64,000 bases of DNA from Gracilaria gracilis. Taxonomy: Eukaryota > Rhodophyta > Florideophyceae > Gracilariales > Gracilariaceae. Both the position numbers and the translations under genes were made by a program. Shown here one piece after another: positions 51,367-63,092 of the stretch (position 1 is the first letter of the stretch; each line of letters begins with the position of its first letter). Location of the stretch: positions 806,001 through 870,000 of the forward strand of contig JARGSG010000225.1 of NCBI GenBank assembly GCA_030374805.1, read 5' to 3'. A model generated the notes under the pieces. It ran no database searches and had not been told where the DNA came from. It was given only the letters and a program-made list of their open reading frames with translations.

Positions 51367-54300
51367 ATGGGTTCCGATCCATCCCCAACACCTCACAGAT
51401 CCCAGGAAAAGCAACAGAAACAGGTCGAGGTATTCGCCCCGTCTCCAACCAACAAACATAATCATAATAGGTATGATAACATCATTCTCGATTCTCCTTT
51501 CCACGTTGCGGACGAAGCGCAGTACTCTGCTGAGCCCAAGAACATTGAAGTGCATACAAATTCCATCAACGATGATATCGCGCTGTCCTCGCCATTGATT
51601 CACCAAACAATTGATTCGAAGACTCCCGAAATTTGCCTATCCTCTCATTGCAGTCCAGATCTGATTCAAACCACCCTGACGTCCAGTCATCTCTCGGAAA
51701 GCGACCCCGTCTGTCGTAATCTTTCTGCTTCATTTGCCGCCAGCGAGAGTTCCGAAAGTGACGACAACTTTGACCCGCACACATACCTTGCGGACGCATC
51801 CCAGAGTATTTCAGGTTCACACAACACTATTTCATGCAGTTCGTGTATGAATGAAAATGTTATTGACGAAGAAGAGGTGCGGGATCTCTCTGGTTCCGGG
51901 AAGAGTACACATAATGTCGTGCAAGCCTCACCAGCTGCTGAGGCACTGGGAATAGTAGTTGAAGATGTATGGTCTTCTATATTTTTTGATGCTAGTGAGC
52001 AGCTAATGGACAGAAGTGTAGATTCTTTCGAGAATGCTTATGAGGAGACGGATGTGGACATGGAGATTAGAGCATCCAAGAATGTTGATGGACGGCTGAA
52101 GGACTGGTCATACTGTTCGCCTTTTCGAACATTCTCAATCGCAATCGATCAAATCAATACCGATCTTGCCAACAGATTTCTTGTGGAAGCGAACACAATT
52201 CTTGACTCTATAACTAATGAGATATCAGAGAACTACAAGGATACAACGATTATTACGGCCACGAATCTTAGCCGGCTTGCACTATTCGATATCTTTCTAC
52301 CAGAGTACTTGCTTTGCAAAATTGTATCAAACATCAACAGAGTCCTTGCGGCTCGTGGGCGACCACAAACGTCGTCATGGGAGTTCAAGGGCGTAATTAT
52401 TTTACATGTTCTGGCAGCTAGTTACTCCACCAGTGTTTCGGTCATGACTGATGTGGAGAACAAAGAATTCTTCTTCCAAATGGGCATTGCTAAAGATCGA
52501 TACCTAAATATATGGTCCGCTATGTCATGCACGGTTGGCAAACGAGAGCGGGTTGAGAGATGGGGCACTGGGTGGGCTAACTATCCACAGAGAGCAAATG
52601 CGCTCATCACGGAATTGGAAGATGGGCTTGCCGCCATTAACCGAATGTTTTTATACGTGCCTGGGGCCACAGTGTTTAGCCTTGATGATGATCATCAGCG
52701 ACTGCGATCCAGAGCTGTTGCACAGCTTACGGCAATGTCACATGTTAATAATCCCTCGAAGGCACTCGGTTCCGTCAATAACGCTCTTTGCTCAGCACTT
52801 AACCATGCGTTTTTATCCAGTCACTACTCAAGGCCTGGTGAAAAGATCACCGATGTCTAGGAACGCTTGATACGCTCCAATCAAGTCGTGCCAACTGCTG
52901 GGCCCGTGCGTCCGATGACGGACGATATCTTCTCATCCGATCGTGGCTATAATCGAAAGCAGACCATCGATTTCATAAATGACAGAATTGGCGCTACTGG
53001 GATCGGAACTCACAAGCGCAGCTTGGACTTTCCGTTTGTTTTTGGTGACGGCGCAATACGAAAGCGTCACTAAGGCATGGTTGTTAGTGAGAAAGGGTGC
53101 AGGGCTATATATAGCGCTTCCAGGAAGCCAACCACCGCAGCCGGACGTCTAATTGAGGCCTGTGTCTATCGCGAAAGCTTTAGCAGACGAATCGCTACTA
53201 TGTATCACAACAATGAAAGAATGTTCAGCTCCAGTAAGTTCACTCTTATTCCCAAAAGCGGTGATATCTTTCCTCAGGATGTGGATGGCGTCGTACGGTT
53301 TCACACGATTTATGACAGGAAGATCAACAGTTCTCGTGAGACACGCGCACAATGTATGGCGAAATCGAGAATCGTGTCGTTGCCATGTGCCAAGGTCAGT
53401 CAGGTAATGGCTCGAGTACAAGAAGTAACGCTATTGCATTCAGAAGACCCGGGATGGTTCTTAGCGCGTGCATTTCAATTTACATCACGAACCACGCAGG
53501 TCTTTTTGCGATGCTTAGCAAAAGATATGGAGGAAAAAGTTGAAGGGCTGTCGCATTTTATTTCGAGTAAGAGTGTAGGCCGAGAAGCACTAATGTTTTC
53601 CTCAAGTGTCAATGAAACGAAACAACAATTGATGGCAAATATGGTCAAGTTGGTTCATGTTCTGGGCATGAAGGTCAGTTCGACGACAAGTGTAGAGGAG
53701 CAGCAGACCGCGAAGACCTTCATTTTTTCTGCGACACAGGCCACTGTCAATGCGAACGTGAGGACCAAGCTCTTAGACATCATGAAGGCTGTTGGTCACC
53801 CTTTGGCAGGCACCATGAGAAAACAACAAGTAGTGCAAAAGGTGTTGGAGTTACAGGCTGACGTTTTGAATGGGAGAGCAACACTTCAGGACGCAATGGA
53901 GAATAGCATGACAGAGAAAGAGAGAGTTCTATTGAAGAAGCGTAAAGCGTTTGAGAGCCTACTAAGAATTTCTCTGGAATCTTGGGTTATGAAACCCTTA
54001 GTCAGCACTGCAGGAATGAAGGAGGGAACGTTAAATGAGGCCCAAGTCTTGCGGGCATTGCCATCTTTCTTTGAAAGAAATATGGTCACGGATGGAGAGT
54101 TTTTCATTTCACAATCTCCATCTGTTATGGAAGAGAAGTATACTGTAGAGTTCATTTGCACGGTGGGTATGATATCCTCAAAGGAGGAGCTCATGGTATC
54201 GGACAGTTTAGATGGAGTTGTCTGTCTACGAGACCCTGCTGGAGGTTTATTTGTTTGTGCCATTGAAGTCAAAACGATGAAGACCTTGAGAACTATTTAG

Positions 54301-55482
54301 AACGCTCGTGAACTCAAGCATAAGTTCGCCGCGCTTACATAAGTCAATAGCATTGGTTTTAATGAAGATTCCAATAAGCAGTTTACAGATATTGTCCCCA
54401 CTGCGGAGTACAGATAGCAGTGTTTGCACCATGCTCTTTGTCTCGGTGTCAAGAACGTCTTATTTGTGCAGTCCAAAGGCAGTAACTGTGGTGTCGGTAC
54501 TATAATCTATGGAGTAATTATTGGCTTCCATGACAGTCTTCTGTCGATGTATAGCTACATTCTGTGTGCTGTCCGCGTTGGAGCATTTTCTTGGGTAGGA
54601 AAGGAAGCAAAGCACATTCCAGAGGACTACGACGATATGCTACGGGATTCTCATGCATCTGACCTGCACTCATTTGCATCATACTATAGTCTAATTCAAG
54701 CCTACCGTGGACTCGTTAACAAAGAAGGAACGTTGCCTCCTGCTCGGATGATCAGACCAACTGCGTTTGTTTACTGGAATTATCTTAAGGGTGGCGTCCA
54801 TGAGTTTAGTAGGGCAATGACCAATCTTTGTTACACTAACAGTTCAAAAAACCCTATTGTTTCTATAATAGGAAGACTCCTTTGTGCGCAAGTGAACAAT
54901 GCAGGCGTCGTATACCGTCTCGGGCTGGCTAGGAGAAAGGGGAAGCTTCTTCGAGCTTCAGATTGGGTGTCAAATGGAAAGGGTTATCGAGAAATCAGAC
55001 ATAATGTTTCATTGTCCTGCACGTTTGCAGGATTTGCGCGACAGCTCGCAAAATAATACAGGAATGCTAACGCTCGAATAGGAGCAAGTAACAGCACACG
55101 TGCAAGCGGAAATAGGATAACTTCTATGCCACTCATGGATGTTGAACCGGATACCATATCTCCGTTATATAAGCGAAATGCTGTAGAAATGTACAATCGT
55201 GGGGATGATCGCAATCGTAGACTCTCTAATCCGGGTTTAAATAAGAAGGTCAAGGCCAAGGACAGCTATTGTACTCTTTGCTCGTACACCCACACTATAA
55301 CTGTGAACGGAAAGCGTTGGCGAAAGAAAGGTGGTGCCCGTCAAAGAGTGTGGTGCAATATAGGTCGACAGGCCATATGCTCTAAATGCTGGGATGCCTG
55401 GCAAACGGAACCTGTTTTGGTTAGTGGTTCGATATCGGAAGAACAGCTAAAGTCTTTAGAGGAGCGTGCGAATGGCACTTAG
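51367..55482 (+). pseudogene. Decayed piggyBac-like transposase with inserted YqaJ-like nuclease region
   Basis: One frame covers 51367-55482, about 1,370 codons, with in-frame stops at 52858, 53071, 54298, 54340, 54415 and 55054. The first about 200 residues are low-complexity and acidic. The transposase core follows: LDDDHQRLRSR (first Asp), SSDRGYNR then GIGTHKRSLDFPF (second Asp), DPGWFLARAFQFTS, and far downstream VYWNYLKGGVHEFSRAM with NNAG, then a terminal Cys cluster (CTLC...WCNIG...CSKCW, 55270-55400), all as in piggyBac-like proteins. Between core parts, at about 54000-54460, lies a segment resembling the YqaJ exonuclease family: GTLNEAQVL, SDSLDGVVCL and AIEVKTM, giving the expected Glu, Asp and Glu-x-Lys residues, then a Gln-x-x-H-H helix after the stop at 54415. 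The nuclease assignment is an inference. Confidence 0.7.
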
Positions 55483-56400
55483 TTTGTACCGTTAAAGATA
55501 TACACTTTTACATCGCTTCATAACTACTTAGAGAATCATAAGACGTCTAATTCCACATGGCGCACGGCGTGGACACTCTTTGGGCTTCAATGGTGACGTT
55601 ATGTAATGCGTTTGTGGCCGAACGATGTCCTGCCTGTACTTGCGAACGAAACGAAGGGAGGAGCTTCTCGGCTCTATCTGGTGCGCCACATGCTGCGTGG
55701 GTCACACTACGATGAGCATGTGTAGTGGTGAAGACGCTATGTTGGATAAAACATCATCATCATTTGCAAAGGCGAGGTTAGTTCAGTATGTACGAGTTGG
55801 AATGCAATAAGTAGACTGGCATTAACGTACGCTGCACGGCGATGCACTTCGCTATCAAACTGTTCGGTACTGAGTCGACCCAAAATAAGCTCACAGTTGC
55901 GGTTGAACGCGGAGTACGCCGATGGGCCGGTTCGTCGTTTGCCCAAGTTAGTAAGGAAAAGATAGAAGACAGTGAATATGATACACAGTTGCAATGTGCT
56001 CATGTGAAATTCATACGAAGCATACGCTTCTAATCAAATTACGAGGAACCAACCGACGCCAGAGTCTTGGCAAAGATGTGAGATGCGTAGGAGAGGACAG
56101 TGAAGGCTCTTGCTTTTTGACGCTTTAGCCGTTTTGAGTTGCTGAGTTTGGAGTGCAAAGCATTGAAGATCGTCTTTTGCCGCGCTGTCCTTCTCGCAAC
56201 TGTTTCTCATTCAACCTCTTCTTCTATTCAGAGACCTCTTGTTCTTGTCTGCGTTCTGCTTGGTTCCCTGTTTACTCACGGATCGTTGATAAAAACAGTA
56301 TCGAAGAGCCACACAACTTATGATGCCGTCATTTGGATTGTTGTGACGAAGTTCGCTGCCGTCATGGGCAGCGATCGCAAGCTAATGGAGAAAGATACGT
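55483..56400. other. Internal 3' region of the piggyBac-like element
   Basis: About 900 bases lie between the transposase frame and the right terminal repeat. Several short frames (for example 55842-56033, +, and 55737-56003, -) are open but contain stops when extended and resemble nothing I recognise. Confidence 0.4.
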
Positions 56401-56584
56401 CGTCTTGTGGGTGATGATTTGGTCCCGTTGAGTGAGGGAATGCGTTAGCTCACCTAGTTGGCTGAGTGAGCTCACGCACCAACGGGACCACGTCACCCAC
56501 GTTGGGTGAGGTGGGACCAACTCACCCAAACCTCACCCAAAATGTGCGTGAGGAAATTTCCTCACGCACGCAGCATGGGGTTAA

Positions 56585-58114
56585 CAGTATCTGCCAGTTT
56601 CTCTACTTTCCTTTTTTGCAACTTTTTACTTTCTTTTAAACCCTAGAAGAAGAGTTGCATTGTTCTTGACACATTTAGAATCTTCTTTTGCTTCAAAGAA
56701 TGGATAAAATTGGAGAAAACCGAAAACCCATTTGATGCCGTTTCTTGTCTATCGATGCCTTTGCGTCTACTTTCATTCCTATTTCGGGTAATGGACTGCT
56801 TCAAGAAGGCTTTCAAACCCCAAAATCCACGGCAGTATGTACGCTAAAATTTCAAACAAAGCCTCTGCAACTTTTCGAATACGTCGATCCACATCCTGGT
56901 TGCTCTCCGTCACCCTTTTGTACGTTACAGCCCCCTTTTCAATCCCAAATTGACGTGAGTACATGCTGTGTCAGATTGGTTTCAATATATCATTAACAGC
57001 GGAAGTTCTCAAAAGACTTTAGTGATGGTAGGGAATTTGCTGGAATTCGGCATACATCCAGTTGAAAACAATGCGTGGGGAGCGCATTGCACCTTTTCCA
57101 ATCTCATTCTGCTTTCGATCCGCTCTCCATATCCAGGGAGGCGGATGCTCGAGACACCCTCTGCTTAGAACCATGTTTTCGGTGTAGGACAGCGAGCGAG
57201 GGGGACTCGTCCGACTGGAAAAAGCGCAGCGTGCTCCTCATCACTTTTTTGGCGAGATACTTGAACGCGTTCTCCATCAGACCCTGGTTGTTCGGCAAGA
57301 TTTAAATCAGGCGGACATCCGGTGCCCTGTCTATAAGCAGAATCTCTTGTTGTTCTCGACGGCCTTTGTGCCTGTTCCCAATTTTGCAGGTAGGTTCTCT
57401 TGAAGGGTAAGGTTTGATCCGATGCATTCACGTTTTGATCAACGGTTTGCCAACCTGCTGCTATCTCAACCCCAGGAGCAGCACCATTATCTCTTAACTG
57501 ATAGATAGAGGGTGGCGTATGGGCTGAGATGGGTTGCCGGTGTGACAACATGTAGGTGGTAAAGCCAGAAAGAATAGGGCGCATTGAGCCATGTGCAACA
57601 TCTCTTGCTGTGTTTGGTTGATTTTGGTGTTCGTATGAGACTGACGCGTATGGGAATGTGTTTCATCTGAAAGATGTAGCAGGGAATACAACAGGTGTCT
57701 CATTTTCTGATCTGCGTGGAGGAATTACAGAACGCTGGAGGGCAGATTCATTCGCGAACACGAGACCTTCTTCATCTCTTGAAAGTATTTCTCGAGGATC
57801 GTTCATTGCATGTGACAAAGAAGTTGCGCCAGGCTACTGCAACATTACGGTTGGTATTCTTTGTACTGAGCCCACACTCGTCGTGTGCCTTAGCGGTCTT
57901 TATGGAGTGGGACTATCCCGTGAGTATCAAACTGTTGTCTTTCGTTTCCCGAACCGAAACTTTCTGTAAGGTCTGCTCCACTGGTACCCGAAAATATTTT
58001 TCACTCTCACGGGTTGTCGCTTGGAATATGCGACGCCAAAGCTCCTTAACGAGGATCATTTGATCTTCTTAATTACGTACCTTTCTTTCTATCGCGTAAC
58101 CTCTGCAAACAATT
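56585..58114. other. Region between transposons, no recognised gene
   Basis: The stretch contains two unrecognised frames (57165-57584 on minus, 139 codons; 57695-58063 on plus, 122 codons). The second is in the same frame as the following CACTA-type remnant and ends with a CKVC pair and basic residues, so it may be the decayed N-terminus of that element. No terminal repeats were found here. Confidence 0.35.
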
Positions 58115-61110
58115 ATGAGCGACGCAGATAGCATGGAGGACAGTATGCGGAGTGAGTCTTCGAAGACCTGTTTATTGGTTGAGATTGAACGCCTTCCACA
58201 TGCAGAAACTGAATGTGATTACCGAGTACGTCCTAACGGAGAACCCCCTTTCTTACGTCGAAATCGTTTGCGTTCATATGAATTTTTGACGCAAGGTGCC
58301 GACAGTGTCCCGTCCGCACAGAACGCAGGGGTTGCGGCAACAGAAGAACCCTTCAAAACTGTGAGCGATGGTGGCGATTGCTCAACTGATGAAGATAATG
58401 AAGTGGTGCAACTAGGCGCAAGGGAACATAATACATCCCCTAGGGGCTCTGGCTCTACTCAGAGCTATACGGGGTCAGATTCATCATGCAGTTCCTATTC
58501 CAGAGACTAACTTGACAACAGCGATGTTACGGGAGAGGAGTCTCCGATTCCTATCGAGTGTGAGGAACTACAGAACATCGTAGCCCTGATTTCTATTCTT
58601 GAGAGACACAACGTGTCTGAAGCATGTATTTCAGACTTTCTAAGAACTCCAGCGCTCTCCACGGGAATCTCGTACCACTCAGTTTATTCTCACATTAGCA
58701 GGATTTCAGGAGTAAGCAAACATTTTGCGAATATGTGCCGGGGCGGACACATTACCGCGACGGGCTCATATCGTGGAATGACTATTTGTCCTGCTGCAAA
58801 TTTCGGAAGGGTTATTGATGGGGCAAGGCGATATTGGTATTCCCTTCCCTCTTAATTATTTGGTGCAATGCGTCGGCAAAAGAATTCATTTCATCAACTG
58901 ATGGATGGATGCTTGCGGGCGAAAAGGGCTTTGTCTGTCGAAAGAAGCTCCGGAGATGTGCTTGGAGACTACTTCGACGGCAAAGTGTTCAGGGACCTTC
59001 ATCGTGATCGCATCTTAACTTTTGTACCGAAGAATGAGTTATATGTATTTGCTTCCTTCTCTACAGACGGATTCGAAATCTTGGGGAAGTCTCGGAGTGG
59101 CAACAACAATGCTTGGCCCTTGGCGCTCACACTTTTGAATCTTGATTTCCGAACACGATATCTCGCAGCTAACTGCCTAAAGTTAGCATTTGTTCCGTGT
59201 TCACATGACTCGAAGTACATCGATTCGTTCCTTAACCCCATTATTCAAGATATTCATTAGTTCGAATCAGGAAAAGATCTGATGTGCTGGGACGGCAAAA
59301 CTCGAAAGGTGCACATGTTTCTGCTATTTGTTTCTGCAGATTATCCTGCTGCAAGTAAGGTTTTCGGCTTCCTTGAACACAACGCGAAACTACCCTGGCA
59401 ATACTGCCACAAAAATGCGGACCGCGTCGATGTCATCTCTTCCTCAGCCCTTCTTCCCGCATCCACTTCCATGCTGAGGAATGCTGTTCTTGATGGAGAT
59501 GAAATGGCCATGTTTCACTACGTTGAGATGGAATGTCCCCATAGACGCAGCGGCGATGAGGTACTGTCCGCATGGGAAAGTGTAGAAGTTGCAGAGAGAA
59601 ACAAAGATGCTGTCGGATTGAGACATATTCTCAATACAAAAGGCATAAAGCGAAGACCAGTTCCTTCAGTCTTAACTATGGATTACGTTCGACGGTACCC
59701 TTACGATCCAATGCATCTCTTACTTTTGGGTTAGGTCAAGCAAATTCTTTGTCTCTGCTTCGGAAAGGATGTAAGAATTCAAAATTTGGAGTCTACTTTC
59801 GTCATTCCGTTAGCGAAGGAACGAGTCATAAACCAAGCACTGCAACGCAGTACCTGGAGCATACCGTCGATTTGGGGGCTCTCACCGTTGTCTTTGGATG
59901 ATCTGAGACATTATAAGGCAGAAGACTTCAAAACATTTGCTCTCTTCTATGCCCCAGCTGTAATGAGCGGCTCTAACGTGAACAGAAGAATTCTTCGTCT
60001 ATGGAATCTAACATCAAAGATATTGCACATTTCGTTTCACCCGACACCGAGTGTTTGTCGCATTTCAGAGTTACGTGCTTTGGTGGATACAGCGCACGCA
60101 TTGTTCGTTGATCATTTCTTTTTAGACTCCTATCATGCATTATGTATGACGCCCACAACTCATGCACTTCTGCACCTTCCAGACATTTTGAGAGATTGCG
60201 GACCATTGACAGGTGTTTCTCAGTTTCTCATGGAGCGTCTTGTTTGGGAGGCTGCTGCAATGGTCAAATCTAGGAGCCGAACGGATGCTAATTTGTTTCA
60301 TAAGTGCTACAAATTGTTCGGTTTACAAATGGTGGATGGCGGAGTACTACAACGACCAAAACAGAGCTGGAATAATCAACGAACTAATCTAGAAGTTTTG
60401 CGTGGAAACGCAGACGGAGGGTTGCAACAGATGGAAGACGTTACAACTGTTCAGCGAACGGGAAGAGAGAACTTCAAATCGGCTACTGCTCTGTCCGCAC
60501 GAGTGGAGGCTGCCTCTGCTTACTTACATCTTGCTTTTGGTGTTACTGGAGATGATATTTCTGTAAAGAATATTCGCTTGGTGAACAAAGTTACTATCGA
60601 GGTCGATGGGGACCCTCTGATAACCAAAAGTGTTCGTGCTTTCAAGCAAAGGAAGAAGAGTCAGACATCAAGAGCAAGGCAAAAGTTTTGTGTTGCTGCC
60701 CATTTTGAAGCATCTCCTGAAGTTAACTGTAGTGAGGCTGCACATGATGTGTCGATGGTTGACTGTTCGTATGGGTACTTGGAAGAAATATGGGAAGTTT
60801 TCTTGTTTGTAAATCAGAACACTGCAGCACTGCAACAGAGAGGAGTATTACACTTGCAAGAGTGTACTGGGAATGCGGTTTGGTTCATGATCATGATCCA
60901 AATCCTTTTTATTCCCAGGTTTCTACTACAAATTTGTTGCGTTTGCCGAGGAAGGGAACGATATCTGTTGAACATTTAAGTTGCATTAATAGAGTTTTAG
61001 GATTCATGGATGTGGAACGAAGGCGAAACTATCTAGATCAGCAAAGCGAATCGCTGGAACTTTTTAGTGGTGCTGGAGACCTTCACATGCAAGACCTCTT
61101 GCGCAGGTAG
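58115..61110 (+). pseudogene. Decayed CACTA/tnp2-type transposase
   Basis: One frame from 58115 to 60979 is interrupted by TAA (58508), TAA (58853), TAG (59258) and TAG (59732), and continues after an apparent frameshift near 60790-60880 into a frame ending at 61110. Residues around 59060-59260 contain FSTDGFEILGKS, NNAWPLALTLLNLDFRTRY and a downstream stretch ending FLNPIIQDI, the first half of the tnp2 transposase core. Near 59700 is YPYDPMHLLLLG, the D-x-x-H-x-x-L-x-G signature of CACTA and Plavaka transposases, followed by a helical region with HALLHLPDILRDCGPL. The N-terminal part (58115-58510) is acidic and serine-rich. I could not find matching terminal repeats, so element boundaries are unknown. 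Confidence 0.75.
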
Positions 61111-62245
61111 TTGGAAAGGATTTATCGAGCGCCTTCAATGTTTAACGGGAACCATGAAGTACAGAGGAATGGATTGGTCACTATGCGAGTGACGGCCGCT
61201 GGACAATAAATCCAGGAATGGTGGTTAAACTATTTCCAGTAATGCTACTGAATTCGCAATAGATAGCCTATCATTATTGTTTCCTGGGGTTTGTTGTTGG
61301 CTGTTGGTAAGTCGCCAGTACCGTATGTGCTAGTGTTTTGCACATAGTTACGCGTACGTCGTTGGAATGTGTTTCGTATATATTCTTCTTGGATGCCGTT
61401 GGTACGTCGCTGGTCATTCTGAGTTTCTCACTGGGGGCACTACCCACAACGTATGACCCGCATGTCACCAACCGTGAATGTCGAAGCCTTGGTGCTCCAA
61501 AAAACACTTCATGTTTGCCGCGGAAAATTGTTAGCCCTCCTAGCTCTCTTAGCATTCGCTACCCGCTGAGACTGTCTACAAGAAAAGCAGGTCGAACACG
61601 AATCATTTTGCGATGATTTAACATGTCGCAACTTGAGAGCTCTATGCGTAACCGTTTTTCATGAGAAGCTGTCTCCTACTGAACATCATGTTTCGATCAT
61701 CGGAGAACGGTCCTACCCTTATACCGTTTTTTCCCTGGCTTTCCACCCTCATGCATGAGGTGACTTCCAATGGAGATATAGCGTTCCGCCAACCGTATGG
61801 GGGGGTTTCTCCAGGTCTTTCTTTTCGGATACCGTTAGTACCACGGTACCAGTCTTGTACACGCAGTACTCTGTAGTCCCACCCTGACGAAAGTGACACT
61901 AATTCGATCTAAGCAGTACTCAATGAAAAGACAACGGGAGGAAAAAGATCGTGTTTTCAACCACTCTGTTATGAACTGACGCTGCGTGCTCGTCTTGTGC
62001 TTTCGCTTCAGAAAACTTCTGTATGGTTATCATGGCATTGTAGACAGTGGACAGTAGTCGAGCAGCTTCGAGTTGGTCAGTGCGCATGAGTCGTGAGCGC
62101 ATGCGAATCGGGATGGTTGTGGTTGCACATATAGGCTGGATGGAATGGAACACTCAGTTGAAAAGATTGCCTTGATTGTGGGCGCCAAAGCTCTTCAGAG
62201 AAGTCTTGTACACTGACAGATTCTCGCATTCCCGCCTCGCCCACC

Positions 62246-62276
62246 CAACCCCACCCCACCCCACCCCACACCCCCA
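62246..62276. repeat. CCCCA-type simple repeat
   Basis: Four to five short units of CCCCA or ACCCC lie within a C-rich stretch. On the minus strand it gives GGGGT blocks compatible with a G-quadruplex. Confidence 0.7.
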
Positions 62277-62950
62277 GGGTGTGCCACGTGCTCGGGGGTA
62301 GCACTATTTAGAGGATGTCAATACTCAAAGTGGCAGTACTGCGTGACTCCCCCCTGTATTGTATTAGGCGCGGATCCGGATCGGACAAAAGATGTGAAGT
62401 GACTGGCTGCTTTTTTAAATGGTCTCGCTAATAAAATGAGGATCAAGTGAAGGAGGAGCCGTCATAACCTCTTGTATGGGGCAATGTGATACGTGCAGGG
62501 TTCCTTGTCGTTACGTGCCGCCCTCCCTGCCGACGAGCTCAAAGAACGAACACAGTGATATAAGGGATAGGGCGAAGAAGAATATATGAAAAGGCGACGA
62601 GCGTCGGTAGCGATAGGCTAACGCATACGAGACTAGATATGGAGGGTTTGCTTGGGGTCTACTGTCTTTGAATAGGGGTTATTTGATGCGCGGTGGAGTC
62701 GTGTCGCAATTGCTGTTGATAGGTAGAGTTTCAGAAGTTCAGTGATTACCGTCGTGCTCTCGTTCTGCGGCAACCGCCTCCCATGAGGCCGTTTAGTGCC
62801 TGTGCGCCGTTCTAATCGTCCCCACTCACGATATGAGTGTTTTGTTGATTTGGCCGTTAACAGAACCAGAGAGCAGCTCCATGCCCAGCTGGATGCTTTG
62901 TTTATACCAAGACATTGTGCTTGGAGCGCGGGAAGTAGAACGCTATCCTG

Positions 62951-63020
62951 GTACCTATCGAAGGCCTGTGTGTGCTCCACCTGGGTACCTATCGAGAGCC
63001 TGTGTGTGCTCCACCTGGGA
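62951..63020. repeat. Two-copy 35-bp tandem repeat
   Basis: Two adjacent copies of a unit beginning GGTACCTATCGA and ending TGTGCTCCACCTGG differ at only a couple of bases. No function is apparent. Confidence 0.75.
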
Positions 63021-63051
63021 TCTCTGCCTCACGTGATTTGAAACGATACAG

Positions 63052-63092
63052 TATCTCTCTCTCTCTATTAGTGCACTTAGAACTTGATACAG
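63052..63092. repeat. Dispersed repeat related to the hairpin family, partial copy
   Basis: A CT run followed by ATTAGTGCACTTAGAACTTGATACAG parallels the 5' block of the copy at 23552-23613 (CT run, ATGAGTACA, then CTTGATACAG). The hairpin part is missing. Confidence 0.35.

Larger units (their letters stand above)
51125..56584. mobile_element. PiggyBac-like DNA transposon with 180-bp terminal inverted repeats
   Basis: The element spans 51129-56580 (5,452 bp), flanked by TTAA at 51125-51128 and 56581-56584. The 180-bp ends (51129-51308 and 56401-56580) are inverted copies with about eight mismatches. The right end reads CCCCATGC inward, as expected for piggyBac-type ends that start CC. Each end contains internal palindromes such as GTGCGTGAGGAA with its complement, and motifs based on TGAGCTCA. 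The internal region encodes a decayed transposase on the plus strand. Confidence 0.9.
61111..63051. other. Intergenic region, repeats only
   Basis: There is no recognisable gene. A (CCCCA)n-type run lies at 62246-62276, able to form a G-quadruplex on the minus strand. A 35-bp tandem duplication lies near 62951-63020 (GGTACCTATCGA, then GCCTGTGTGTGCTCCACCT, twice). ORFs such as 61642-61899 (-) and 62633-62980 (-) are unrecognised. Confidence 0.4.

Noticed and set aside
61325-61336. GTGCTAGTG as the right end of the CACTA-type element
   Set aside because: No matching inverted CACTA-like end was found on the left side, so the resemblance is probably chance.
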